The notes: a model not told the origin generated them from the letters alone. 64,000 nt of DNA from Sporosalibacterium faouarense (GCF_016765695.1 NZ_JAETGO010000023.1:31257-95256), one strand, 5' to 3'; positions 16,289 through 25,850 are shown, numbered from the stretch's first letter. Numbers and translations: made by a program.

Positions 16289-17716
16289 GTGTTAGGAAAT
16301 AATGATATATATATAAAAGTTTATAGATGTTTAACTGATAAAATTGAAAGTCTTCCTATGGAGGAAGTTGTTAAAATGATGATATTATCTGAAATTAATA
16401 TAGATTTTCATATAGAATTGCTGAAGTGTCAAACTATAATAGCTAGAACTCGTATTGTTAAAGAAGCTAAATGTTTTGGAGGCAAAGGATATAGTGAAGT
16501 TGAAGATTGTGATATATGTGATAGAGACTTTTGTATTGAAATGATAAATAATAAATATATTAAAGATAAATGGGGAGATAACTATGCAAAAAATAACAAA
16601 AAACTAAATGAAGCAATTAATAGTACTAAAGGGTTGATAATAACCTATAATAATAAGCCTATAGATGCTAAATATCATAGTACATGTGGAGGAGCTACTG
16701 AAAACTCTGAGAATGTCACAGGTAATCAGATTACTTATTTAAGACGGGTGCTCTGTGACTATTGTAAAGAATCGCCTTATTGGGATAATAAAAGAGACTT
16801 TTTTCTTGATGAAATTGAAGATAAATTAAGAATAAAGTTCCCAAATATCACGCCAAGTTTAAAAAGTGAGATAAAAGGATTCATAGAAGAAGTAGATAAA
16901 GATGAGAGTGGAAGAGTATTAAGCATGAAAATAGGAGGAAAAAAATTTAAAGGCACAGAAATTAGAGAGCTTTTGGGATTGAACTCTACAAGGTTTAGTA
17001 TATCTCCAGCAGTAATTTCTTTTAATACCCAAGGAAAGGGCCATGGAATAGGTTTCTGTCAGTATGGTGGAAATGAAATGGCTCAAAAAGGGCATTCTTA
17101 TTATGAAATTTTAAAATATTATTATACAGGAATAGCAGTCAAAAAATATAATAAGCCAAGTATAAAAAAACCGTTGAGTGGAAAACTAATAATGTTGGAT
17201 CCTGCCCATGGTGGAGAAGATAATGGTTCAGAAGGAGCCAAAGGTATGAAGGAAAAAGATGTGGTATTAGAAGTTGGAAAGTACACTAAAGAGAGGCTTG
17301 AAGATTTAGGGGCTATAGTTATCTTAACTAGAGAAGATGATCGTTACTTATCATTGAGTAAAAGGGCAGAACTTGCTAATGATAAAAAACCTGATTTTTT
17401 TATTACTTTAAGTTTAAGTGCCTTCCCTAATACATCAGTAAATGGATGCGAGATATACCATTATAGAGGCGATAAGGATAGTCAAGCCCTAGGAAATTAT
17501 ATAATGGAGAATTTAGTCAAGGAGACAAATTTAATAAATAGAGGCGTAAGGACAGCAGAGTTATTTTTGGTCAAAGAAGTTAGGAATAGTGCTATACAGA
17601 TATTTATAGATTATTTAACTAATCCTGATGTAGAAGAAAAACTAGCTGACAAGAAAAATATTCAAAAGATATCTAAGGGAATAGTGCAAGGTATTGTCAG
17701 TTTTTATAAGTATTAG
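16289..17716 (+). CDS. SpoIID/LytB domain fused to a degenerate amidase_3 domain
   Basis: A 475-residue protein with two peptidoglycan domains. Residues 15-285 match SpoIID, the lytic transglycosylase of spore engulfment: the catalytic Glu appears in MILSEI (E35), with KYHSTCGGATE and the end motif GKGHGIGFCQYGGNEMA. Residues 298-470 match N-acetylmuramoyl-L-alanine amidase type 3: DPAHGG (H307) and KEKD (E322) are kept, but the second zinc His of SIHxN is Ser375 (TLSLSAF) and the catalytic Glu before FLxNPE is Phe439. That half is probably inactive and may only bind wall. There is no signal peptide, which is odd for such a protein. Start is GTG after AGGGGG. Confidence 0.8.
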   Translation: MLGNNDIYIKVYRCLTDKIESLPMEEVVKMMILSEINIDFHIELLKCQTIIARTRIVKEAKCFGGKGYSEVEDCDICDRDFCIEMINNKYIKDKWGDNYAKNNKKLNEAINSTKGLIITYNNKPIDAKYHSTCGGATENSENVTGNQITYLRRVLCDYCKESPYWDNKRDFFLDEIEDKLRIKFPNITPSLKSEIKGFIEEVDKDESGRVLSMKIGGKKFKGTEIRELLGLNSTRFSISPAVISFNTQGKGHGIGFCQYGGNEMAQKGHSYYEILKYYYTGIAVKKYNKPSIKKPLSGKLIMLDPAHGGEDNGSEGAKGMKEKDVVLEVGKYTKERLEDLGAIVILTREDDRYLSLSKRAELANDKKPDFFITLSLSAFPNTSVNGCEIYHYRGDKDSQALGNYIMENLVKETNLINRGVRTAELFLVKEVRNSAIQIFIDYLTNPDVEEKLADKKNIQKISKGIVQGIVSFYKY

Positions 17717-17760
17717 CGAAAAAATAGAGAATTTTATGGCATTTTGTTTGGATTTATCAA

Positions 17761-17790
17761 TTGACAAAAGCTATACTAAAGTAGTATAAT
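17761..17790 (+). promoter_or_regulatory. Upstream sigma-A promoter of veg
   Basis: TTGACA, 18 bases, TATAAT. Confidence 0.7.
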
Positions 17791-17803
17791 AAATATTTAA
17801 GAC

Positions 17804-17832
17804 TTGACACGATTTTGTTTGTATGCTATAAT
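17804..17832 (+). promoter_or_regulatory. Strong sigma-A promoter of veg
   Basis: TTGACA, 17 bases with TATGC before the -10, TATAAT: a perfect consensus promoter. The veg gene of Bacillus is also known for its very strong vegetative promoter. Confidence 0.9.
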
Positions 17833-17866
17833 AAATTAGCCATACATTTTGAAAGAAGGTGATTGT

Positions 17867-18133
17867 TTGTTACAAAGGAACTCTTTAGATAAAATTAAGG
17901 AAAACGTAGAAAACTGCATAGGACAAAAAGTTAGACTTAAAGCTAACAAAGGCAGAAAGAAAACAACAATCAGAGAAGGTGTCCTAGAGAACGCATACCC
18001 TAGTATATTCGTAGTAAAGATTGACGGAGGATATAATTCAGTAAGAAGAGTGTCTTATAGTTATTCAGATATATTGACCGAAACAGTTGAAGTAACAATT
18101 TGTAATGAAGATAGAAAGATTCAAATCAGTTAA
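17867..18133 (+). CDS. veg: Veg family protein
   Basis: An 88-residue protein matching Veg, a small conserved Firmicute protein. Recognisable blocks are GQKVRLKANKGRKKT, YPSIFVVKID and the very conserved RVSYSYSDILTETVEV. In Bacillus subtilis Veg stimulates biofilm genes by acting against SinR and also affects spore outgrowth. The TTG at 17867 is placed correctly after GAAGGTG. Two tandem consensus promoters and a strong terminator make it a free-standing, highly expressed unit immediately before the matrix locus. Confidence 0.92.
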   Translation: MLQRNSLDKIKENVENCIGQKVRLKANKGRKKTTIREGVLENAYPSIFVVKIDGGYNSVRRVSYSYSDILTETVEVTICNEDRKIQIS

Positions 18134-18150
18134 AAAAATATTCTAATTAA

Positions 18151-18189
18151 AATAAAGCCACCCAGGAAGGGTGGCTTTATTTTTTTTTG
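18151..18189 (+). terminator. Intrinsic terminator after veg
   Basis: AATAAAGCCACCC pairs with GGGTGGCTTTATT, followed by nine T. Confidence 0.93.
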
Positions 18190-18346
18190 ATAATAATCTA
18201 GAAAGTTGAATCAAAAAAGCTATAATTCTAAAGTAGTATTTGATGTAATACTAATGAGTAAAAATATATTAAAAAAAATTAATAAAGTTAGGAATATAAT
18301 AAGTTGTACATGCATATAATGTGATGAATACAGTTTTTATATGATA

Positions 18347-18412
18347 GGAGATAATGAAGTATATCCGTTATTTGGGCACCTAGGATATATGGAATCAGTG
18401 GTGCAACCGGCC
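18347..18412 (+). ncRNA. Cyclic-di-GMP-II riboswitch 1
   Basis: The 66-base aptamer matches the class II c-di-GMP riboswitch: a 5' GGAGATAATGA strand, then the conserved TTGGGCACCTA and, 3', CAGTGGTGCAACCGGCC. Two helices interlock as a pseudoknot: ATATCC (18361-18366) with GGATAT (18383-18388), and GCACC with GGTGC. A second copy at 27657-27722 preserves both helices, with a G-U pair in the first. The terminator that follows uses the aptamer's last bases. It controls the histidine kinase/response regulator operon. Confidence 0.9.
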
Positions 18413-18438
18413 TTTTTTTAGGGTCGGTATTTTTATTA
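18406..18438 (+). terminator. Riboswitch-coupled intrinsic terminator 1
   Basis: ACCGGCC (18406-18412), the 3' end of the aptamer, pairs with GGTCGGT (18422-18428), followed by ATTTTTATT. Because the same bases belong to the aptamer, ligand binding should prevent termination, making it an ON switch (inference). Confidence 0.75.
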
Positions 18439-18513
18439 CGTGGACTAAAAAATATAGATATTTATGTTTAGTTTTCATGTCTTTAGACTAACAACCATTA
18501 GGAGGGAAATGTT

Positions 18514-20229
18514 TTGACTTTAGAAAAAATATATTCCAGAATATCACCTGCCATACAGCAACTAGAAGAAATTAAACTAGTATTTTTTTATAGGTATATA
18601 TCATTAATTGTAACATCTCTATTTTACATTATAGACAGGTCAGGACATTCTATTGATAGAAAGGTTTTTATTATATCTTGTATTAGTATCTCTTCTATAA
18701 TATTAAACTATTTATATGTAAAAAACCATGATTCTACCTTTAAAATAAAAATATTGCTATTAATTGAGACTTTGGGTAATTCATTAATACTAATACCTTC
18801 AGGAGGACTTAATAGCCCATATGTTTGGTATGCTTTGAATACTATTTTAATATCTTCTATTAAGCTTAAAAAAAGGTATTGTTGGGTAAGCCTTTTTGTC
18901 TACTTATTTAGTTCAACATGCATACTTTATTCGATTAAAATTGTAAGAATCACGCCTTTTACAGCTTTAGTATATGAGGAAATGAATTTAATACTTAGCT
19001 TTATATTAATTACAGTTGTAATACAGTACTTGTCCAAGCATATAAATATCATTAAAGATAAAAAAGTTAAGCTTGAGAGAGCAAACCATCAGCTAGAAAT
19101 AGCAAACGAAAAAAACAAGGAGTCCATGGAGTATGTAATGAAGCTATATCAAGCAGTACACTTATTAACCTCTGAAGACAATGAATCTGACTTAATAAGT
19201 TTAATTGTTAAATATACAAAGCAATTAACTCGGTCGGAAATAGTTTTTTTCTATAACTTATCACACTCAAAGCGCAATATAGTATTTAATCATGAAAAGA
19301 ATAATATCAACTTAGAAAAAGATATTAATTATGTTTTATCACAAGAAAAAGTTGAAATGTTAAAAGTAGCATCTACTAAGGAAATTACTGCTGATAATAA
19401 AGTTTTTGTAATAGCTCCTGTAGTAAGTAATTATAAGATATTTGGAATATTAGGAATTCAAAAAATCACACGTATAAGTGATGAAGAAGAGAATGGAATA
19501 ATAAATCAGTTGAAATTTTTATCAGAAATAGGTGGGATTGTATTGGAAAAGCTGAATTTGGAACGAGTAAATAATCATTTGATTATAAATGAAGAGCAGA
19601 AAAGGATAGCTGATGAGATTCACGATAGTACTTTACAGAGACTTTTTGCTATATCATGTGGGCTAACTGCATTAACCAAGGCGTTTGAAAATTCAAGGAC
19701 GTATGAATTAACAGATGAATTACAGGTAATAAGAAACTCCTTAAATAAAACTATGAAAGAACTAAGGGCTACTGTATATGGTCTTAATTGGAAAAAAACA
19801 GGGATTAATTGGTTTATAACCGATATTAATAATTATATAAACGAAGTAATAAAACTTAATCATGTTAATATTAATTTTGAAGTTCAGGGAAATACTGATT
19901 TTTTATCATCACAGCAGAAGAATGCTCTGTATAGAGTTGTGAGTGAAGGGATAAGTAATGCGGTAAGGCATGGTAAATCAAGCAGTATAGTAATTGAGTT
20001 GATTATCAAAGCGAGTACCACATCTCTTAAAATAACTGATAATGGAATAGGGTTTAACTATGAAAAAATTAGGAAGGAACAGAAGTTAGGATTAGGACTT
20101 GGAAACATAGAGTATTTAATTAATTCTCTTAATGGAAAAATATTATTTTTTAGTGATATAGAAAAGGGAACTGAAATAAATATTACTATACCTAATAAGT
20201 ATTATTTAAATAAGGAGGAAATAGTATGA
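18514..20229 (+). CDS. NarL-type sensor histidine kinase
   Basis: A 571-residue membrane sensor kinase: five or six membrane segments (about 20-180), a coiled coil, a GAF-like domain (about 215-350), a HisKA_3 dimer domain with phosphoacceptor His370 in [13 protein letters not shown], and a HATPase domain with N-box [10 protein letters not shown] and G-box DNGIGF. The start is TTG, 7 bases after GGAGGG. It lies downstream of a c-di-GMP-II riboswitch and overlaps its response regulator by four bases, so c-di-GMP sets the amount of the pair. The signal sensed is unknown; the matrix genes that follow are the obvious targets. Confidence 0.9.
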   Translation: MTLEKIYSRISPAIQQLEEIKLVFFYRYISLIVTSLFYIIDRSGHSIDRKVFIISCISISSIILNYLYVKNHDSTFKIKILLLIETLGNSLILIPSGGLNSPYVWYALNTILISSIKLKKRYCWVSLFVYLFSSTCILYSIKIVRITPFTALVYEEMNLILSFILITVVIQYLSKHINIIKDKKVKLERANHQLEIANEKNKESMEYVMKLYQAVHLLTSEDNESDLISLIVKYTKQLTRSEIVFFYNLSHSKRNIVFNHEKNNINLEKDINYVLSQEKVEMLKVASTKEITADNKVFVIAPVVSNYKIFGILGIQKITRISDEEENGIINQLKFLSEIGGIVLEKLNLERVNNHLIINEEQKRIADEIHDSTLQRLFAISCGLTALTKAFENSRTYELTDELQVIRNSLNKTMKELRATVYGLNWKKTGINWFITDINNYINEVIKLNHVNINFEVQGNTDFLSSQQKNALYRVVSEGISNAVRHGKSSSIVIELIIKASTTSLKITDNGIGFNYEKIRKEQKLGLGLGNIEYLINSLNGKILFFSDIEKGTEINITIPNKYYLNKEEIV

Positions 20230-20840
20230 GAATACTTTTAGTTGATGATCATCCTTTAATAAGGAGAGGGTTAGCTTCTATATTAACTTATGAAGATGAC
20301 ATCGAAGAAACTAAAGAGGCTTCAAATGTTAGTGAAGCAGTGGAATTATTAGCATATTATAAATTTGAAATAGCTATAATCGACTTAAGATTGGGCAAAG
20401 AGAGCGGGCTGGAAATTGTAAATAGAGCAAAGAATATGGATATAAAGACAAAATTTATTATGTTAACTTCCTCCTTGAGGTATGAGGACTTTTCCGAAGC
20501 TAAAAAAGTAGGTGTTGATGCATATATATTAAAAGAATCCTTCATGGATGATATATTATATGCTTTAAAGGTAGTGACCAGGGGCAAAAAATTCTATGAT
20601 TCTGAAATTATGGAGTATAATATGCAAAGTACTTATAGAAATGATTTAAGTGAGTTGACACCCAGAGAGAGGGAAGTACTCAATGAACTTGGCAGGGGTC
20701 TTAGCAATATAGAAATTGCTAATCAATTATATATATCAGAAAATACAGTAAAAAAACATGTAAGTAATATTCTATCTAAGCTAGAACTTAGTCATAGAAC
20801 AGAGGCAGCTCTGTTTATAAAAGATTCAGCTAATTTTTAA
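20226..20840 (+). CDS. NarL/LuxR response regulator
   Basis: A 204-residue DNA-binding response regulator. The receiver domain (1-120) has the acidic pocket VDDH, phosphoacceptor Asp53 (IIDLRLG) and Thr/Lys switch residues (MLTSS, LKES); the LuxR helix-turn-helix is at 137-200 ([30 protein letters not shown]). Its ATG overlaps the stop of the partner kinase. The next gene begins 48 bases later, so the matrix genes may share the transcript. Confidence 0.92.
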   Translation: MRILLVDDHPLIRRGLASILTYEDDIEETKEASNVSEAVELLAYYKFEIAIIDLRLGKESGLEIVNRAKNMDIKTKFIMLTSSLRYEDFSEAKKVGVDAYILKESFMDDILYALKVVTRGKKFYDSEIMEYNMQSTYRNDLSELTPREREVLNELGRGLSNIEIANQLYISENTVKKHVSNILSKLELSHRTEAALFIKDSANF

Positions 20841-20888
20841 AGCTTATATTAGTTAGTTTCAGTTGAATATTGGAGGGAGGAAAATTAA

Positions 20889-21323
20889 TTGACCAGGAAG
20901 AGAAAGAGAAGTATGTCTACAAGTAAATTTATAATGGTTGTGACTTCTGTAGCTATGTTAAATGCTATGGGAATAAGTTATGCATACTGGAATGATGGAT
21001 TAAATATTAATACTACTGTGACAACTGGAAGAATGAGTGTATCAGTTGAAGGAGATAAGGATTTTAATGATATTATAAAGATTAAAGACGGTGAAAAATA
21101 TACTAAAAAGTTGAATTATACAATCATAAATGAAGGAAGTATACCTATTCGATTAAGTGATATAGATACATCTTCTTGCTCTAAACTTAATATATCAACA
21201 TCAGAATATGATGGAATATTAAATCCAGAAGAGGAAAAATCAATTGCTATAACATTAGAAACAGATAAACCTGGAGAATATCCCTTCGATATAATATTGA
21301 ACTATAAACAATGGAATAGATAA
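20889..21323 (+). CDS. Small TasA/camelysin-like secreted protein
   Basis: A 144-residue exported protein. A basic start and hydrophobic core end in MGISYAYWNDGL, the GxxYAxW pattern of SipW-cleaved TasA and camelysin precursors, followed by TTVTTGRMSVSVEG, the first strand of the TasA-type beta sandwich. NEGSIPIRLSDI corresponds to the conserved N-N-G-S segment. It is shorter than TasA, with one sandwich and no insert. TTG start after GGAGGGAGG. It is first of three genes leading to a dedicated signal peptidase and is probably a minor fibre or matrix subunit. Confidence 0.75.
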   Translation: MTRKRKRSMSTSKFIMVVTSVAMLNAMGISYAYWNDGLNINTTVTTGRMSVSVEGDKDFNDIIKIKDGEKYTKKLNYTIINEGSIPIRLSDIDTSSCSKLNISTSEYDGILNPEEEKSIAITLETDKPGEYPFDIILNYKQWNR

Positions 21324-21395
21324 TTAAAAATTATTATTAGTATAAGTTAAGTAAGGCTTGATCCTACTTAATAATAATATGCATGGAGGTATAAT

Positions 21396-22046
21396 ATGAA
21401 AAAAGGAACGATTATTATAGCTTTTAGTCTTTTAGGTGCATTAATGTTGATGTCAGGTGGATATGGGTACTGGAAAGATAGTTTAACAATAACTGGAGAA
21501 GTTAAAGTTCAATCATTACCTTCTGAGTCCCAAGATAATCCTTTGACTGCAACGCCTTCAATAGCAATTGAAGAAATGCAAGAAAAGGCTGGTGATACTA
21601 CAGACAAGGATAGACAACTTCAAGGTCAAGAAACTGTAGACATAATTGATAAAGAGATTGAAGAAAATGGGGATAAATCAATAGATAAATCTATTTATGA
21701 GGATGAACCTAAAATAGTAGAAGAAGAAAAAGATATAGAAAATGAAACTATTGAAGTAAATGCGGAAAATGAAGATATGAAAATAAATAGTGAATTATCT
21801 GAAGAAAAGAATGCAGAGAAGATAGATGAAAGCAAAAGTAATGAAGATAAAAATTCAAATACAAAGGTCAAAACTCAAGAAATGGACTCACCAAAAAATG
21901 ATGGAATAAAAAATTTGCAGGAGAATTCTATAAATAAAGAAATAAAATCTGATGATACTAAAGAAAGTAAGGGCGAAGAAAATAGTAATAACTTAAATGT
22001 AATTGAAAAGACTAGTAAGGAATACAATTCTAATAATGAAAATTAA
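21396..22046 (+). CDS. TasA-type signal with long acidic disordered tail
   Basis: A 216-residue protein with a signal of the SipW-cleaved kind (SGGYGYWKDSLTITGEV) followed by about 170 residues of low complexity, rich in Glu, Lys, Asp, Asn and Ser, with no recognisable domain. No sandwich domain follows the signal. It could be a truncated TasA relative or a disordered charged matrix component. It sits between a small TasA-like gene and the fused signal peptidase, so it is probably that enzyme's substrate. Confidence 0.7.
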   Translation: MKKGTIIIAFSLLGALMLMSGGYGYWKDSLTITGEVKVQSLPSESQDNPLTATPSIAIEEMQEKAGDTTDKDRQLQGQETVDIIDKEIEENGDKSIDKSIYEDEPKIVEEEKDIENETIEVNAENEDMKINSELSEEKNAEKIDESKSNEDKNSNTKVKTQEMDSPKNDGIKNLQENSINKEIKSDDTKESKGEENSNNLNVIEKTSKEYNSNNEN

Positions 22047-22155
22047 AATAATGGATATGAAATAAGTACATTTGATAATGGTAAATGATGAGTTAACAAA
22101 ATGTGTAACAGATATAACTAATATACGATTTTTTAGGATAAAAAGGGGAAATGTA

Positions 22156-23373
22156 ATGATGATAAAAGAAGACTTTTTACCCACAAAGGTATCTAAACTA
22201 AGGTGTTCTATATTAGTATTAATGGTTATAGTCATATATTGCATAGAGAATAGCAGCATTCCTTCAATCATAGGGAGTCAAAGCTTCAATTACATAATTA
22301 AACCGATATTATGGGGTATAGTTGTATTAACTATATGGCTTTACCCAAGAGCAAATGGACATGCATTACTAAAACTTAGAGGCTTGGTAAATTTATGGGC
22401 CTTTAACTTTGCTATTATTTATATAGCCTGCTCCGTCATAGTAGGCATATTTATAGAAGGCTTGGGGAAAAGTCCTTATGCACATTCGCCTATAGGTATA
22501 TTGAAGAATGTAATATTTGTTGGAAGTGCTTTAATAGGAAGGGAAATATTTCGTGGATATTTAGTTAATAGAATAGTGAAAAAAGAAAATTATAAGGTAT
22601 TCATATTGATAACATTATTTACAACTTTTATTTCAATATCATTTAACAGTTATATAAATATAAGTGGACATGAGAATTTGGTAGAATTTATAGCTGAAAG
22701 CTTAGCTCCAGAGTTTTCAAAACATCTATTGGCTACATATTTGGTTTTTTTAGGTGGCCCTTTAACTTCAATCATATATATAGGTACAGTAGATGGGTTT
22801 CACTGGCTGTCTCCTATACTTCCTGACTTTCAATGGATAACAACTGCATTGATAGGCGTACTTTGTCCAATTTTTTTTATGATGTCAGTTCAGAATATAT
22901 ATTTAGATGCTTCGAAGCAAATTAATAAATCAAAAAAAGACAATGAAAGTCCTCTTAGTTGGTTATTGGTAAGTGTGGTTTCCATAGGGATAGTATGGTT
23001 TTCTGTGGGAGTGTTCCCTGTTTATCCTTCTGTTATAGCTACAGGTAGTATGGAGCCCCTGATTAAGCCAGGAGATGTTATTTTAGTAAAAAAAGTAAAA
23101 AGCATGGATGATATAAATGATTTGAAGATAAACGATGTAATTCAATTTGAACGAGGAAATATTTTGATTTCCCATAGAGTAATTGAAATAATAGAAGATA
23201 ATGAAGGTAAAAGATATAAGACTAAAGGGGATAATAACTCTGGACCAGATCAAGAGCTAGTATCTCCAAATGATATAAGAGGAAAAATCGTTTTTGTTGT
23301 TCCCAAGATAGGATGGCCAACACTATTAATAAAGAGCGAAGAAAATATTCCTCTCAAGGGAATAGTATTCTAA
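22156..23373 (+). CDS. S26B signal peptidase fused to a multi-pass membrane domain
   Basis: A 405-residue signal peptidase of unusual size. Residues 1-250 form six or seven membrane segments of unknown function, with a REIFRGYLV stretch that recalls CPBP (Abi) proteases but lacks their full EExxR site. Residues 270-400 are an S26B peptidase with Ser298 (ATGSMEP), His340 (ISHRV) and Asp359 (KGDNN). It should process the TasA-type precursors encoded just upstream and perhaps those downstream. The longer frame from 22072 lacks a ribosome site; AAGGGG precedes the ATG at 22156. A terminator follows. Confidence 0.85.
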   Translation: MMIKEDFLPTKVSKLRCSILVLMVIVIYCIENSSIPSIIGSQSFNYIIKPILWGIVVLTIWLYPRANGHALLKLRGLVNLWAFNFAIIYIACSVIVGIFIEGLGKSPYAHSPIGILKNVIFVGSALIGREIFRGYLVNRIVKKENYKVFILITLFTTFISISFNSYINISGHENLVEFIAESLAPEFSKHLLATYLVFLGGPLTSIIYIGTVDGFHWLSPILPDFQWITTALIGVLCPIFFMMSVQNIYLDASKQINKSKKDNESPLSWLLVSVVSIGIVWFSVGVFPVYPSVIATGSMEPLIKPGDVILVKKVKSMDDINDLKINDVIQFERGNILISHRVIEIIEDNEGKRYKTKGDNNSGPDQELVSPNDIRGKIVFVVPKIGWPTLLIKSEENIPLKGIVF

Positions 23374-23398
23374 GGAGAAAAAATAGCATGCATATGAT

Positions 23399-23462
23399 AT
23401 GCTCCCCTGGTAGTAGACAGTCAAATTGATAAGACTGTCAGTACAAGGGGAGTATTTTTTAT
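23399..23462 (+). terminator. Intrinsic terminator of the kinase-peptidase operon
   Basis: ATGCTCCCCT pairs with AGGGGAGTAT (one G-T pair), with an inner hairpin GACAGTC / GACTGTC, followed by TTTTTT. Confidence 0.85.
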
Positions 23463-23671
23463 GGTCATAGTAAGATTTGCTATAATAGATAGTTTAGTGC
23501 TACATTATACTACTAAAGAAGTAGATATTTAACTCAATAGTACCATTGAAAATAACACATAGTCACTATTGGAAAGTAAACTTTATAATGGCGAAATAAA
23601 GCTACTGTCATTCTATAATTATAAATGAAAGAGCTCGATAAGCTCAAAACAAGAAAAGGAGTGGGATTTTG

Positions 23672-24409
23672 ATGAAAAAAACTAAATTTTTAGCTCTTGC
23701 ATTAGCAGTAGCAGTTATGCTAATGGGTGCTGGTTATGCGGCATGGAGTAACCAAACATTCTTGACAACAACTGTGAGAACTGGTAATTTCAAGATGGAA
23801 ATTACTGATACCTCTATTCGCACTGGTGATAGACAAGAGGCGAACGAAGCACATGATTGGCACGAATATGACTGGACTCATGGTGGTAATGTTGACCATA
23901 ATGCAACATCAGCTGTAGTTGAATTTAATGATTTATATCCTGGTGGAACAGTTCAAGTTGATATGACAACAACTAATAATGGTACAATTCCTGCTAAGCT
24001 AAAGAGTGCAAAGGTTGAATACCTTAGTGGAAATGAAGATTTATTCAATTTATTATTAGGTCAAACTTCTTGGAAAGCTGACATTAATGGTGATGGCTCT
24101 AAAGATGATTGGGATCATGTAGAATGGAATCGTGAAAATTGGAGAGGACTTCAAGGAGCTCTTAATGCTTTAGTTGCTAATATTAATGACCATAATGCAG
24201 TTATTGAACCAGGTGGATGGCTTTCATTAGGTGATGGAGAAGAGAATGGTTGCATAAAAATTAAACTTGATCCAGATGCTGGCAATGAGTTCCAAAATAA
24301 AAATGTTAAGTTCAAGATAACATTTAATTGGGAACAATGGACAACTGATCCAACTGAAAATCCATACGATGGAGATAATGGATATGGTGGAGATGGAGAC
24401 GTTCAATAG
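23672..24409 (+). CDS. TasA/camelysin-like secreted protein
   Basis: A 245-residue exported protein with a precursor end MGAGYAAWSNQT and the downstream TTVRTGNFKMEITD typical of the family. YPGGTVQVDMTTTNNGTIP is the conserved mid-segment, and PGGWLSLGDGEENG and VKFKITFNWEQW complete the sandwich. The insert contains a Trp/His-rich stretch (AHDWHEYDWTH) and a possible calcium loop (DINGDGSKDD). It has its own leader and terminator, as expected for a major abundant subunit. Start is the ATG after AAAGGAGTGG. Confidence 0.82.
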   Translation: MKKTKFLALALAVAVMLMGAGYAAWSNQTFLTTTVRTGNFKMEITDTSIRTGDRQEANEAHDWHEYDWTHGGNVDHNATSAVVEFNDLYPGGTVQVDMTTTNNGTIPAKLKSAKVEYLSGNEDLFNLLLGQTSWKADINGDGSKDDWDHVEWNRENWRGLQGALNALVANINDHNAVIEPGGWLSLGDGEENGCIKIKLDPDAGNEFQNKNVKFKITFNWEQWTTDPTENPYDGDNGYGGDGDVQ

Positions 24410-24430
24410 ATAATAGAAATATATAAGTAA

Positions 24431-24462
24431 TAGGAGTAGGAAAGATTCCTGCTCCTATTTTC
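24431..24462 (+). terminator. Intrinsic terminator
   Basis: TAGGAGTAGGAA pairs with TTCCTGCTCCTA (one G-T pair) and is followed by TTTTC. Confidence 0.75.
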
Positions 24463-24614
24463 TACTTTGAAAATAACTATTTTTAGCAATAAAAAAATAA
24501 AAAGCAAGAGTTATATAGAATACAGAAAAGTTGACAAATAGCAACAAAACTAGATAAAGGATAAGTGTAGCTTATGTGGAATACACATATAAAAGACTTG
24601 TAGGGGTGTTGAGA

Positions 24615-25808
24615 ATGAGGGTACATATAAATAATCATTTTAAACGTGGACTGATAATCATTTTGATTATATTAATTGGAGTTTTATCTTTCTTATTATA
24701 TACAGAAAAAAACAATCCAAGATTTGAAGAAAAGAAGATATCTTTATATAGTTATAATAATAAAACAAATATGGACTATGAAGTTTTTTTAAAACCCAAT
24801 CTTTTATATGATAAGGAAAGTGTGGGAAAAGATAATATTTATATAACACAATTTGTAGATTATATTGATACATCGTTTATATATGAGTTTGATGGAGAAA
24901 GTATTGCAAATATTCAGGGAAGCTATAAGGTAATAGCTAGGGTAGAGGGCTATACTATTAGTAATGAAACATATAAAGTAATTTGGAATAAAGATTTTAT
25001 TTTAGCAGATGAGAATAAAATTAATAGTAACGATACTAAATTGCATATAGGTGAAAATATATCATTAGACTATAATCAATACAACGACTTTGCAAGACAA
25101 GTTATTCAGGATTCGAAAGTAAATTCAAATGTTAGACTAATAGTATTTATGAATGTAGATGTTAATGTTGATACTGGCAAAGGTGTTATAGAAGAAGATC
25201 TATCACCTTCAATAACAATACCTTTAAATACAAGCTATTTTGAAGTGGAAGGGAAATTAGAAAGTAAAAAGTCTGGTGCTATAGAAGAAACTCAAAAAAT
25301 GTTATTGCCACCTGATGAAGAGAGAGTTAAGCTTTACGTGGTTACAATTTGTTTGTTAGGTATAATATTATTAGTTGTATTACTTCTAACAAAGGGTAAA
25401 GCTGTTAATGATCCTAAAGAAAAGAGACTTAATAAAATATTTAAGAAATACGGAGATAGATTAGTGGCTTTAAATAATGAATTTGGAAACTCATATTTAG
25501 AACAAAATGCAGTTGAATCAATAGGTGACTTAGTTAAAATTTCCGATGAATTTGGAAGACCTATTATGTACAGATATAGTTCGAACTATAAAAAACTTGA
25601 TAGATTCTATGTAACTGATGATAATGAAATCTATGTTTATGATATCAATAAGGATATGGATAAACTCACTTCTCAAGCCAAAAATATAAGAGATGATAAT
25701 AACGGTAATATGGCTCCTAAGAGCTTAAGAGAGAGGTTATCAAAATTAAAGTTAAGTTCATCAAAATCAAAAAAAGATAAAATAAAGAAAAGTGATATAG
25801 AGAGTTAA
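24615..25808 (+). CDS. DUF5305 membrane protein
   Basis: A 397-residue protein with an N-terminal membrane segment (about 11-30), an extracellular beta-rich domain with the DUF5305 features YEVFLKPN and ESIANIQGSYKV, a second membrane segment at about 245-265, and a cytoplasmic tail ending in a basic Lys/Ser-rich stretch. DUF5305 proteins are commonly found beside SipW-type signal peptidases, as here. The role is unknown; a scaffold or sorting factor for secreted TasA-like subunits is a reasonable guess. The ATG at 24615 follows TAGGGG; a longer frame starts at 24576. Confidence 0.8.
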   Translation: MRVHINNHFKRGLIIILIILIGVLSFLLYTEKNNPRFEEKKISLYSYNNKTNMDYEVFLKPNLLYDKESVGKDNIYITQFVDYIDTSFIYEFDGESIANIQGSYKVIARVEGYTISNETYKVIWNKDFILADENKINSNDTKLHIGENISLDYNQYNDFARQVIQDSKVNSNVRLIVFMNVDVNVDTGKGVIEEDLSPSITIPLNTSYFEVEGKLESKKSGAIEETQKMLLPPDEERVKLYVVTICLLGIILLVVLLLTKGKAVNDPKEKRLNKIFKKYGDRLVALNNEFGNSYLEQNAVESIGDLVKISDEFGRPIMYRYSSNYKKLDRFYVTDDNEIYVYDINKDMDKLTSQAKNIRDDNNGNMAPKSLRERLSKLKLSSSKSKKDKIKKSDIES

Positions 25809-25813
25809 GGATA

Positions 25814-25850
25814 TAGAAAAGTAGGCTGAACACCTGCTTTTCTATTTTTA
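25814..25850 (+). terminator. Intrinsic terminator
   Basis: TAGAAAAGTAGG pairs with CCTGCTTTTCTA, followed by TTTTTA. Confidence 0.75.

Noticed and set aside
23463..23671. Third c-di-GMP riboswitch before the 245-residue TasA-like gene
   Set aside because: I searched for GGGCAC and TGCAACCG and for class I features; none are there. Only a small GAGCT/AGCTC hairpin is present.
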